Positions 12,196-20,379 of a stretch of DNA of 23,515 bases are shown here, in pieces. The notes under the pieces were generated by a model. It saw only the letters and a list, made by a program, of their open reading frames with translations, was not told the origin of the DNA and ran no database searches. The DNA comes from a virus. Position numbers and translations under genes: made by a program. Position 1 is the stretch's first letter. Each line of letters begins with the position of its first letter. The stretch is taken from IMG/VR virus record IMGVR_UViG_3300042691_000956, positions 1 to 23,515 of that record. One strand, 5' to 3'.

Positions 12196-14422
12196 TAATC
12201 TGTATAGGGTTATTGAAAATTATATCCCTAATCAAGTTCTTAAATCTAAGAACAGGTTGAAATCATGGACCTATGGGTACAATGAGGATTACGATATGGT
12301 TGTCATATCCAAGACCGGAGAGATAGGAGAAATAGTATTCATATCTGGATTAATCATAGCATTACCACTATCCCCAAAAGAGTGTACTCAAGTACACACT
12401 AAAAAGGAAGAGCAGTACTGGGAAAGGCAAGAACTTCCCAGAGAACTAGAGAAGATACAATCTACATTCCAATGGAACGATATGCCCGTTCAGTTTAAAA
12501 ACAAGTGGGTAGATTATATTGAAAAGCAATTCGACTACCGTGAGCAAGGGCATTGGTTTATGAATAACGGAAAGCCAACCTACATTACGGGGGCACATTG
12601 GTTTTACCTACAGTGGTCCAGTATAGATGTAGGATACCCAGATTATCGTGAGGCGAATAGAATACTCTTCATATTTTGGGAGGCGTGCAAGGCTGATGAC
12701 AGGTGTTTTGGAATGATATACTTGAAGATAAGACGTTCAGGATTTTCATTCATGGCATCTTCAGAATGCGTAAACACTGCTACGTTGGCTAGGGATTCAC
12801 GTGTTGGTATATTGTCAAAGACCGGACCTGATGCTAAGAAGATGTTTACAGACAAGGTAGTACCTATCAATAGTAAACTACCATTCTTCTTCAGACCGAT
12901 AATGGATGGTATGGACAAGCCAAAGACAGAGTTGTCTTATAGAGTCCCTGCCTCAAAGATTACCAAGAAGAATATGCACGACATCAACTCCGAGGAGATG
13001 GATGGATTGGACACCACTATTGACTGGAGGAACACAGACGACAACTCATATGACGGTGAGAAGTTGTTGTTATTGGTACATGACGAAAGCGGTAAGTGGG
13101 TAAAGCCTGTTAACATCAAAACGAACTGGCGTGTAACAAAGACTTGTTTGCGATTGGGGCGTAAGATTATTGGTAAGTGCTTGATGGGTTCTACATCAAA
13201 TGCTTTGAGCAAAGGTGGTCAGAACTTCAAGGATATGTATGAGGATTCAAACATTGCACATCGCAATGCTAACGGTCAAACTAAGAGTGGGTTGTATTCT
13301 CTGTTCATTCCTATGGAGTGGAACATGGAAGGATTTATAGACCGATATGGGATGCCGGTATTCCGCACCCCATCTGTTCCTATCCGTGGTATTGATGAAG
13401 GTTGGATAAAGGTAGGAGCTGTTGATTATTGGGAGGCAGAGGTAGATGGATTGAAGAGTGATGCTGATGCACTCAATGAATACTACCGACAGTATCCAAG
13501 AACTGAGTCTCATGCATTTAGAGATGAGAGCAAGCAGGCGATATTTAACCTCACTAAGATTTATCAGCAAATAGATTACAACGATTCTCAAATGGAATCG
13601 CACCATCTTACTCGTGGTTCGTTCCATTGGAAGGACGGGGAGAAGGATAGCAAAGTGGTGTTTACCCCAGATAGCCGTGGTAGATTTTTGGTAAGTTGGT
13701 TTCCACCAAAGGAGTTGCAGAATAATATCGCTCAAAGGAATGGAATGAAGTATCCCGGAAATGAGCACCTTGGGGCGTTTGGATGTGACCCTTATGATAT
13801 ATCAGCAGTAGTAGATGGTAGGGGGTCTAATGGGTCGCTTCACGGAATGACTAAGTTCCATATGGAGGATGCCCCGGTTAGCCAGTTTTTTTTGGAATAC
13901 ATAGCTCGTCCTCAAACCGCAGAGATATTCTTTGAGGAAGTATTGATGGCTTGCGTATTCTACGGAATGCCAATACTTGTAGAGAATAACAGACCACGAT
14001 TGCTGTATCACTTGAAAAATAGAGGATACCGAGGCTTTAGTCTGAATCGACCTGATAAGCCGTTAGCAAAGCTTAGTAAGACTGAGAAAGAGTTAGGAGG
14101 GATACCTAACTCATCTGAGGATGTAAAGCAAGCTCACGCATCTGCTATTGAAACATACATAGAAAAGCATATTGGATTTGACTTTGCTGGTACTTATAGA
14201 GACCCTGATGAGATAGGTATTATGCCTTTCAATAGAACATTAGAAGACTGGGCTAAGTTTGATATAGAAGAAAGAAATAAGTTTGACGCATCAATTAGTT
14301 CTGGTCTTGCTATTATGGCAAATCAAAAACACGTATATTTACCTGAAAAACAACAATCCAAAATAAGCATTACTTTTGCAAGGTATTCCAATAACGGTAA
14401 TATAAGTGAACTACTCCGATGA
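12173..14422 (+). CDS. terL: Large terminase subunit (ATPase-nuclease)
   Basis: About 749 residues. It powers DNA translocation into the head and cuts concatemers. ATPase part: Walker A-like RRSGFSF (187-193, lacking the usual GKT/GKS), GILSKTGPDAKKMF, Walker B LLLLVHDE (Asp304-Glu305) and coupling motif GSTS (339-342). Nuclease part: FGCDPYD (Asp539) and ILVENNRP (Glu604), with later acidic candidates near KFDASISSGLA. The start is uncertain: TTG at 12173 overlaps terS; the first in-frame ATG (12296) would remove the segment LYRVIENYIP, which I recall as the N-terminus of relatives; a CTG at 12200 lies exactly at that point. A 20-base palindromic element sits in frame at 12381. The family call is firm, the start is not. 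Confidence 0.92.
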   Translation: MQKEGQDNNLYRVIENYIPNQVLKSKNRLKSWTYGYNEDYDMVVISKTGEIGEIVFISGLIIALPLSPKECTQVHTKKEEQYWERQELPRELEKIQSTFQWNDMPVQFKNKWVDYIEKQFDYREQGHWFMNNGKPTYITGAHWFYLQWSSIDVGYPDYREANRILFIFWEACKADDRCFGMIYLKIRRSGFSFMASSECVNTATLARDSRVGILSKTGPDAKKMFTDKVVPINSKLPFFFRPIMDGMDKPKTELSYRVPASKITKKNMHDINSEEMDGLDTTIDWRNTDDNSYDGEKLLLLVHDESGKWVKPVNIKTNWRVTKTCLRLGRKIIGKCLMGSTSNALSKGGQNFKDMYEDSNIAHRNANGQTKSGLYSLFIPMEWNMEGFIDRYGMPVFRTPSVPIRGIDEGWIKVGAVDYWEAEVDGLKSDADALNEYYRQYPRTESHAFRDESKQAIFNLTKIYQQIDYNDSQMESHHLTRGSFHWKDGEKDSKVVFTPDSRGRFLVSWFPPKELQNNIAQRNGMKYPGNEHLGAFGCDPYDISAVVDGRGSNGSLHGMTKFHMEDAPVSQFFLEYIARPQTAEIFFEEVLMACVFYGMPILVENNRPRLLYHLKNRGYRGFSLNRPDKPLAKLSKTEKELGGIPNSSEDVKQAHASAIETYIEKHIGFDFAGTYRDPDEIGIMPFNRTLEDWAKFDIEERNKFDASISSGLAIMANQKHVYLPEKQQSKISITFARYSNNGNISELLR
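12381..12400 (+). repeat. Palindromic element, copy 2, inside terL
   Basis: AGTGTACTCAAGTACACACT differs from copy 1 (1829-1848) only in the middle of the loop (TCAA for TTGA). It is translated as part of ECTQVHT, between the N-terminal segment and the KKEEQYWERQELP segment of TerL, a place that looks like a tolerant linker. The perfect stem is 12382-12387 with 12392-12397. Confidence 0.75.
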
Positions 14423-16854
14423 AAGAAATTAAAATAGATATATCTCCTACATCATTTCCGGGACAATTTGTTTCTGATGCAGAAAAAGCCACTAAAGAAT
14501 ACGGGCTACAAATAGGGCAAGCTATTCAATATGAATGGTTTCGTAAGGACGGGAATCAGTGTAGGTATTATAGTCAATGGAGAGACTTTCATAGATTAAG
14601 ACTGTACGCAAGAGGGGAGCAATCCACACAGAAGTACAAGAATGAAATGGCTATTGATGGAGATTTGTCTTACTTAAACTTAGACTGGACTCCAGTACCT
14701 ATTATACCAAAGTTCATTGACATAGTTGTTAACGGGATGTCTGACCGTTTGTTCAAGCCTAAAGCGTATGCTCAAGATGCAATGTCTCTATCTAAGAGAA
14801 ACAAGTATCAGAATATGGTTGAGGGGCAGATGGCAGCTAAGGATATCTTAATGACCATTAGAGAGGAATCAGGGGTCAATCCATTTATGATGGATGTTCA
14901 GGAGTTGCCAGAGAACGATGAGGAGCTTCAGCTTCATATGCAATTAAAGTACAAGCCTGCAATTGAGATAGCTGAAGAGGAAGCCATCAATACTATTTTT
15001 GATGAGAACCATTATCAAGACACAAGAAAAAGAATCGACTATGATATTGCTACGATTGGAATTGGCGTTGCTAAACACGATTTCTTGCCGGGAGCTGGCG
15101 TTGAGGTATCGTATGTAGACCCTGCGAATATGGTTTACAGTTATACTGAAGACCCTTACTTTAGAGATTGTTTTTATTGGGGAGAGATTAAGACTCTTCC
15201 TATTACAGAGTTATTAAAGATAGACCCGAAATTAACTAACGATGACTTGCAAGATATATCCAAGTACAGCCAAACTTGGTACAACTACTACAACGTGGCT
15301 CAATACTACGAGAATAGTCTGTTCTACAGGGATACCGCAACCTTATTATACTTCAACTACAAGACCACTAAAACAATTGTATATAAAAAGAAGAAACTTG
15401 ATAACGGTGGAATTCGTATGATTGAAAAAGATGACAGCTTCAATCCACCAGTAGAGATGATGGAGGAAGGGTCATTTGAAAAAGTAGAAAAGAAAATAGA
15501 TGTTTGGTACACAGGCGTAATGGTTATGGGTACAAACTATCTTTTGAAGTGGGAGTTGTCAGCTAACATGGTTAGACCAAAGTCATCTTCCCAGCACGCA
15601 TTACCCAACTATGTGGCTTGTGCTCCACGTATGTACAAAGGAGTTATTGAATCATTGGTTCGTAGAATGATTCCATTCGCTGACTTGATTCAGTTGACTC
15701 ACTTGAAGCTGCAACAAGTTATTGCACGTACCGTACCTGATGGTGTATTCATTGATGCCGATGGGCTGAATGAGGTAGACTTGGGAACGGGGAATGCATA
15801 CAACCCAGAAGATGCTCTTCGTTTATATTTCCAAACGGGTAGCGTTATCGGTAGGTCCTACACTCAAGACGGTGAGTTTAATAATGCAAGAGTTCCTATT
15901 ACTCAGTTGACTTCAAACTCTGGAGCTAGCAAAACTCAAATGCTTATCGCCAACTACAATCATTATATGGATATGATTCGTACCGTTACAGGGCTTAACG
16001 AAGCTCGTGATGGTTCTGACCCAGACCCGAACTCTTTGGTTGGCTTACAGAAGCTTGCTGCGTTAAATTCAAACACAGCTACACGCCATATACTTGAAGC
16101 AGGACTATACATTTATAGAAGTTTAGCAGAGGCTCTTACTTATAGAGTTGCTGACATTGTTCAGTATGCTGACTTCAAAGAAGATTTTGTGAATAAGATT
16201 GGCAAGTACAATGTATCTATCTTAGATGAGATAAAAGAATTGTACGTCTATGACTTTGGTATCTTCATTGAGGTATCTCCTGACGAAGAACAGAAGGCAC
16301 AGCTTGAAGCCAATATACAAATGGCATTGTCTAAAGGAGACATAAACTTGGAGGATGCTATTGATATTCGTGAGATTAAAAACTTAAAGCTAGCCAATCA
16401 GCTCTTGAAGATGAAGAGAGTGAAGACTATGATGAGAGAGGAAAAGATGGCTATGCAGAAACAATCTATTACAGCACAGCAGCAATTGCAGTCTCAACAA
16501 ATAGCAGCACAAACAGCTATGGCTAAGATTCAACAAGAGGCTCAAGCCAAGATGCAAATAAAACAAGCAGAGGTTGCTTTTGAGATTGAGAAGATGAAGG
16601 CTGAAGCTCAATTGAAACAGCAGTTGATGCAGGTAGAGTTCCAGTACAATATGCAACTAGCAGAAGTTAATGGGGCTACGACTGTAACAAAAGAAGAGAT
16701 GAAAGAAAAAGCAAAAGATAAGCGTGTATCTATTCAGAACACTCAGCAATCTAAGTTGATAAACCAAAGAAAGAATAATCTTCCTCCGATTAATTTTGAG
16801 TCTAACGAGGATAGTTTAGATGGTTTTGACCTAGCTGAATTTGAACCGAGATAA
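14419..16854 (+). CDS. Portal protein
   Basis: 811 residues, the dodecameric ring through which DNA enters and leaves the head. Position directly after terL (ATGA overlap) and before scaffold and capsid genes is classical. Supporting sequence: RDFHRLRLYARGEQS, VPIIPKFIDIVVNGMSDRLF (a portal wing/stem pattern), KRIDYDIATIGIGVAKHDFL, YVDPANMVYSYTEDPYFRD and a clip/stem-like block near VRRMIPFADLIQLTHLKLQQ. Residues about 673-750 form a long Gln/Lys/Ala-rich coiled coil, comparable to the C-terminal barrel of P22-type portals, followed by a basic stretch and an acidic end. The length suits large podovirus-type portals. The call is based on context plus recalled similarity. Confidence 0.88.
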   Translation: MKEIKIDISPTSFPGQFVSDAEKATKEYGLQIGQAIQYEWFRKDGNQCRYYSQWRDFHRLRLYARGEQSTQKYKNEMAIDGDLSYLNLDWTPVPIIPKFIDIVVNGMSDRLFKPKAYAQDAMSLSKRNKYQNMVEGQMAAKDILMTIREESGVNPFMMDVQELPENDEELQLHMQLKYKPAIEIAEEEAINTIFDENHYQDTRKRIDYDIATIGIGVAKHDFLPGAGVEVSYVDPANMVYSYTEDPYFRDCFYWGEIKTLPITELLKIDPKLTNDDLQDISKYSQTWYNYYNVAQYYENSLFYRDTATLLYFNYKTTKTIVYKKKKLDNGGIRMIEKDDSFNPPVEMMEEGSFEKVEKKIDVWYTGVMVMGTNYLLKWELSANMVRPKSSSQHALPNYVACAPRMYKGVIESLVRRMIPFADLIQLTHLKLQQVIARTVPDGVFIDADGLNEVDLGTGNAYNPEDALRLYFQTGSVIGRSYTQDGEFNNARVPITQLTSNSGASKTQMLIANYNHYMDMIRTVTGLNEARDGSDPDPNSLVGLQKLAALNSNTATRHILEAGLYIYRSLAEALTYRVADIVQYADFKEDFVNKIGKYNVSILDEIKELYVYDFGIFIEVSPDEEQKAQLEANIQMALSKGDINLEDAIDIREIKNLKLANQLLKMKRVKTMMREEKMAMQKQSITAQQQLQSQQIAAQTAMAKIQQEAQAKMQIKQAEVAFEIEKMKAEAQLKQQLMQVEFQYNMQLAEVNGATTVTKEEMKEKAKDKRVSIQNTQQSKLINQRKNNLPPINFESNEDSLDGFDLAEFEPR

Positions 16855-16871
16855 CATTTATTTTTTTTGTA

Positions 16872-16879
16872 TAAATTTG
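16872..16879 (+). promoter_or_regulatory. TAnnTTTG promoter-like box before scaffold and capsid genes
   Basis: TAAATTTG lies 21 bases upstream of the ATG at 16901, in the 46-base gap after the portal gene and behind a run of eight T (16861-16868). It fits the Bacteroidota -7 element and would supply extra transcription of the scaffold and major capsid genes. No -33 TTTG at the usual spacing is seen. The leader AACAACAATAATCTAATCAA is A-rich and lacks a Shine-Dalgarno. Confidence 0.45.
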
Positions 16880-16900
16880 TAACAACAATAATCTAATCAA

Positions 16901-18007
16901 ATGGAAATTAAAGTAAGAGAAGTTACGGGCGAAGTAAAGAGCGTCCAAGAGATGGAAAACCTTTTACTCAAGAAGCACGAAGAAGAACTGAATGGTAGTG
17001 GTGGACAATTGGAATTGAACTTAGAACCAAATCCAAATCCTTCCCCTGCTCCAGAACCAGAGCCAGCTCCTACGCCTCAAGAGATAAAAGAAGAAGATGT
17101 TCTTTCATATATTGGAAAGCGTTTCAATAAAGAGATTAAATCTTTTGATGACTTAATGTCTGAGCGAAACCAAGAGGATTTACCTGAAGACGTTTCTGCT
17201 TTCTTGAAGTACAAGAAAGAAACAGGAAGAGGCATTCAGGATTTCTTAAAGGTTAACGAAGACATTGATTCTCTTCACGAGGATGATGTAATTAAAAGAT
17301 ATCTCAAGTCAACCAACGCTCATCTTGATGATGAGGATGTTGATATGATGATGGATGAGTTCAGGTACGATGATGACCTAGACTCTGATTCAGATATCAA
17401 AAAAGCAAGGTTGGCTAAGAAAAAGATTATTGCAGAAGCTAAAGGGTTTCTTAATCAGGAAAGAGAAAAATACAAAGTACCTCTTGAGTCAAGAATGGGA
17501 ACTGTTTCTCAAGAAGAGAAAGAAGAACTTGAAGCTTACAAGCAGTATATAGCTAACTCTAAAAGCATTGAGGAAGAGAATCAACGGAAGAAAGAGTGGT
17601 TTGAAAAGCAAACAAATGATTTGTTCAATCAAGAGTTCAAAGGTTTTGAGTTCAATGTGGATGATAGGTCATTGAAGTTTTCTCCCGGTGATGCAGCTGA
17701 ATTAAAGAAACTACATTCAAATCCATCTAACTTTATTGCAAAGTATTTGGATGATAATGGTATGTTGAAGGATTCGGTTGGATACCACAAAGCTTTAGCA
17801 GTAGCAATGAACCCTGAGAAGTTTGCCAAGTTCTTTTATGAGCAAGGCAAAGCAGATGCAACTGATGATGTTACACGTAAGATTAAGAATATTCAAATGT
17901 CTGAACGTGTAGCTCCTCAGACAACTGCCAAAGAAGGGGTTCAAATTAGGGAGTTAAACCCCGACTCTGGGAGGAGTTTAAAAATCCGAAGTGCAAAAAG
18001 ATTATAA
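16901..18007 (+). CDS. Putative capsid scaffolding protein
   Basis: 368 residues, highly charged and mainly helical, placed between portal and major capsid protein as scaffolds are. A short N-terminal helix is followed by a Pro/Glu linker (residues ~42-59: NPNPSPAPEPEPAPTP), an acidic domain with VLSYIGKRFNKEIKSFDDLM and many Asp/Glu (LDDEDVDMMMDEFRYDDDLD), a coiled coil (KEELEAYKQYI to EWFEKQTNDLF), and a basic C-terminus, GRSLKIRSAKRL, of the kind that contacts capsid protein. It guides procapsid assembly and normally leaves the finished head. No protease motif is recognised. Confidence 0.78.
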   Translation: MEIKVREVTGEVKSVQEMENLLLKKHEEELNGSGGQLELNLEPNPNPSPAPEPEPAPTPQEIKEEDVLSYIGKRFNKEIKSFDDLMSERNQEDLPEDVSAFLKYKKETGRGIQDFLKVNEDIDSLHEDDVIKRYLKSTNAHLDDEDVDMMMDEFRYDDDLDSDSDIKKARLAKKKIIAEAKGFLNQEREKYKVPLESRMGTVSQEEKEELEAYKQYIANSKSIEEENQRKKEWFEKQTNDLFNQEFKGFEFNVDDRSLKFSPGDAAELKKLHSNPSNFIAKYLDDNGMLKDSVGYHKALAVAMNPEKFAKFFYEQGKADATDDVTRKIKNIQMSERVAPQTTAKEGVQIRELNPDSGRSLKIRSAKRL

Positions 18008-18030
18008 CAACAATTTAAAAACTAAACAAA

Positions 18031-19470
18031 ATGGCAGGTTCAATATTAGCGACCCCTACCTTCGCCCTTCAGCCGAGTGCTGAACGTGTGGCGTTGTCTA
18101 CTAACTATGTTACCAACTTCAACTTCTTGAACCAGTATCTTCCTGATACTTACGAGAAAGAATTTGAGCGTTACGGTAATCGTACTATCGCATCTTTCCT
18201 ACGTATGGTAGGAGCAGAGATGCCTTCTAACTCAGACCAAATCAAATGGGCTGAACAAGGTCGTTTGCACCTGAAGTTTACTAACGTGACTTCTGCTGCT
18301 GCTGCCGGTTCTAACACTGCTGTTTTGACTATCTCTGATACTGGCGTTACCAGCGTACCAGTTCGTGTTGGTCAAACCGTCTTCATTCAGCGTAACTCAA
18401 CTGGTGAAAGTAACAAGGCTATTGTAACTGCGGTATCTGCTACCCCTTTCACTGCTCCTTACACTTTCACTGTGGCTTACTATGAGTCAGGTGGACAGAC
18501 ATTCGCTGCATCTCAGCCTTGTACTGTATTCATCTATGGTTCTGAATTTAAAAAAGGAACTAACGGGATGGTTGGTTCTTTGGAAGCAGAAGATGATATC
18601 TTCTCCAACAACCCCATCATCTTGAAAGACACTTATGAAGTGAACGGTTCAGATATGGCATTCATTGGATGGATTGAAGTAACCACTGAGAACGGTGCTA
18701 CCGGTTACTTGTGGTACTTGAAGTCTGAGCACGAGACTCGTTTGCGTTTTGAAGATTACTTAGAGACCGCAATGATTGAAGCAGTTCCTGCTATCGCTGG
18801 TTCTGGTGCAGCTACCGCTGGTTTCATCGGTTCTAACGGTATCTTCTACACTGTTCAACAGCGTGGTAATATCTGGGGTGGTGGTACTCCATCTACCTTG
18901 GTTGACTTTGATGCAATCGTTGCTCGCTTAGACAAGCAAGGTGCTATCGAAGAGAACGTAATCTTCGTTAATCGTGACTTCAGTTTCGATATTGATGATA
19001 TGTTAGCCAGCTTGAATGGTTACGTGTCAGGGGGTTCTTCTAACTCAGCTTCTTTCGGTTTGTTTGATAACGATACTGAAATGGCTTTGAATCTTGGCTT
19101 CACCGGTTTCCGTAGAGGTTATGATTTCTATAAGTCTGATTGGAAGTACTTGAATGACCCAACTATGCGTGGTGGTTTGGCAACAAACACAACAGCTGGT
19201 TTGACTGGTACTATTTCTGGTCTTCTTGTTCCTGCTGGTTCTACTAACGTGTATGACCAAATCATGGGTAAGAATGCCAAGCGTCCTTTCTTACACGTGC
19301 GTTACCGTGCGTCTGAGACTGAGGACCGCAGATACAAGACTTGGATTACCGGTTCTGCTGGAGGTGCACAAACAAGTGACCTTGACGCAATGACCGTTAA
19401 CTTCTTGTCTGAGCGTTGCGTTTGTACCTTGGGTGCTAATAACTTTGTATTGTTCCGTTACGGTGCATAA
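18031..19470 (+). CDS. Major capsid protein
   Basis: 479 residues, after the scaffold gene and before a strong terminator. The N-terminus LNQYLPDTYEKEFERYGNRT, ASFLRMVGAEMPSNSDQIKW resembles major head proteins I recall from Bacteroidota phages; an HK97 fold is expected but not provable by eye. Residues ~90-175 look like a beta-rich inserted domain (PVRVGQTVFIQRNSTGESNK, FTVAYYESGGQTF). Later, VIFVNRDFSFDIDDMLASLN and FLHVRYRASETEDRRYKTWI are conserved-looking. Codon choice is distinct from neighbouring genes, with many AAC, TTC, ATC and GGT, as in very highly expressed genes. This is a plausible client of the phage chaperonin (inference). Confidence 0.85.
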   Translation: MAGSILATPTFALQPSAERVALSTNYVTNFNFLNQYLPDTYEKEFERYGNRTIASFLRMVGAEMPSNSDQIKWAEQGRLHLKFTNVTSAAAAGSNTAVLTISDTGVTSVPVRVGQTVFIQRNSTGESNKAIVTAVSATPFTAPYTFTVAYYESGGQTFAASQPCTVFIYGSEFKKGTNGMVGSLEAEDDIFSNNPIILKDTYEVNGSDMAFIGWIEVTTENGATGYLWYLKSEHETRLRFEDYLETAMIEAVPAIAGSGAATAGFIGSNGIFYTVQQRGNIWGGGTPSTLVDFDAIVARLDKQGAIEENVIFVNRDFSFDIDDMLASLNGYVSGGSSNSASFGLFDNDTEMALNLGFTGFRRGYDFYKSDWKYLNDPTMRGGLATNTTAGLTGTISGLLVPAGSTNVYDQIMGKNAKRPFLHVRYRASETEDRRYKTWITGSAGGAQTSDLDAMTVNFLSERCVCTLGANNFVLFRYGA

Positions 19471-19486
19471 TTAAAGTTAATCAAAC

Positions 19487-19526
19487 GGAGGGGAGTGTAC
19501 TCAAGTACACTCTTCTCCTTTGTTTT
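19487..19526 (+). terminator. Hairpin terminator after the capsid gene, built on palindrome copy 3
   Basis: A 14-bp stem, 19487-19500 with 19505-19518 (two G-T wobbles), closes a TCAA loop and is followed by TTTGTTTT. Its apex, GTGTACTCAAGTACAC (19495-19510), is the palindrome seen at 1830 and 12382. The flanking GGAGGG/TTCTCC arms exist only here. It lies 17 bases after the capsid stop and 20 bases before the next ATG. It may end or attenuate capsid transcription, or protect the 3' end of the capsid mRNA. Confidence 0.75.
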
Positions 19527-19545
19527 AAGAATTAAATCATATCAA

Positions 19546-20295
19546 ATGAAAAACAAAAAGTCAATACAATTAGTAGATAAGACCTACAAGTTAAAGAATG
19601 GGATGAGCCCATTGTCTTACACAATCCCTTCAAGAAATACTAGAAGATATCCTTTGATGCATTTTGATGAAGAGACCGGATTAAACCGTGCATTGCGTTA
19701 TGCACGAAATCAAAAGTCACCATTTGAAGATGAGCAGGATGGTAATTTCATACTAGAGCCTGTGGTATTTGAAGATGGTATGTTGATTGTACCAAAAGAA
19801 AACCAAGTGTTGCAACAATTCCTTTATTACCATCCCTTGAATGGTAGATTGTTTGAAGAGGTTGACAACGAGAAAGATGCTGAGTTAGAGATGGAAGAAA
19901 TCAACTACGAGGTTGATGCCCTTATCGAAGCACGCTCAATGCCATTTGAACAAATGGAGATGGTATTTAGAGTGTTGTTCGGTAGAGACCCATCCAAGTA
20001 TAGCTCGGCAGAGATTAAGCGTGATGTATTGCTTTACGCTAAGAATCAACCAAAGAGTTTCTTGGATTCAATCAACGACCCTATGTTGAAGCTTGAAGCA
20101 AACGTACACAGATTCTTTGCTGCTAACTTGCTGATATTTAAGAACGGAACAAAAGAAGTGTGGTTCAACACCACATCTAACAAGAAGAAGATGATGAATG
20201 TTCCTTTCGATTCAGACCCATATACTAGCGTTGCTGTCTATTTGCAGAGCGATGAAGGCATTGACGCTTTGAAGCTACTAGAAACCAGTATATAA
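19546..20295 (+). CDS. Conserved head-region phage protein, unknown function
   Basis: 249 residues from the ATG at 19546. A GTG at 19495 keeps the frame open but lies inside the terminator hairpin, so it is rejected. The segments MSPLSYTIPSRNTRRYPLMH, FDEETGLNRALRYARNQKSP, FEDEQDGNFILEPVVFEDGM, then a helical middle, and KKMMNVPFDSDPYTSVAVYL, QSDEGIDALKLLE match a family I recall directly after the capsid gene in related phages. It may be a head-completion or internal virion protein. The protein is isolated between two terminators, so its expression probably depends on read-through from the capsid gene. Confidence 0.8.
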   Translation: MKNKKSIQLVDKTYKLKNGMSPLSYTIPSRNTRRYPLMHFDEETGLNRALRYARNQKSPFEDEQDGNFILEPVVFEDGMLIVPKENQVLQQFLYYHPLNGRLFEEVDNEKDAELEMEEINYEVDALIEARSMPFEQMEMVFRVLFGRDPSKYSSAEIKRDVLLYAKNQPKSFLDSINDPMLKLEANVHRFFAANLLIFKNGTKEVWFNTTSNKKKMMNVPFDSDPYTSVAVYLQSDEGIDALKLLETSI

Positions 20296-20320
20296 GTTTT
20301 CCATATTTATGTTTAAGGTT

Positions 20321-20354
20321 AAAAGAGGAGGGTGCAATCACCCTCTTTTTTTTT
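20321..20354 (+). terminator. Intrinsic terminator
   Basis: Stem GAGGGTG (20328-20334) pairs with CACCCTC (20339-20345) around a CAAT loop, followed by nine T (20346-20354). The upstream AAAAGAG run (20321-20327) can pair with the T-run, so the hairpin may also work on the opposite strand. It lies 26 bases after the preceding stop, a textbook rho-independent terminator. Confidence 0.9.
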
Positions 20355-20357
20355 ATT

Positions 20358-20365
20358 TATCTTTG
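20358..20365 (+). promoter_or_regulatory. TAnnTTTG promoter-like box starting the neck-gene block
   Basis: TATCTTTG begins four bases after the terminator T-run and ends 14 bases before the ATG at 20380. It fits the Bacteroidota -7 element and is placed where a new transcription unit must begin. No -33 TTTG is visible; the expected position lies within the terminator itself. Confidence 0.55.
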
Positions 20366-20379
20366 TATAAAAAGGCACG

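Noticed and set aside
13247-13768. 173-codon open frame on the minus strand inside the terminase gene
   Set aside because: It lies wholly opposite conserved terL coding, has a low-complexity hydrophobic/polar mix without family signature, and no promoter or start context.
16390-16656. Leu-rich minus-strand open frame
   Set aside because: It is the mirror of the Gln/Lys-rich coiled coil of the portal (CAA/CAG read backwards as TTG/CTG).
16855-16880. T-run after the portal gene as a terminator
   Set aside because: The eight T lack a GC stem in front; they are more likely part of the AT-rich promoter region.
19495-19545. GTG start extending the gene at 19546 by 17 codons
   Set aside because: It would begin inside the terminator hairpin; the ATG at 19546 has the A-rich ATCAAATG context used elsewhere.
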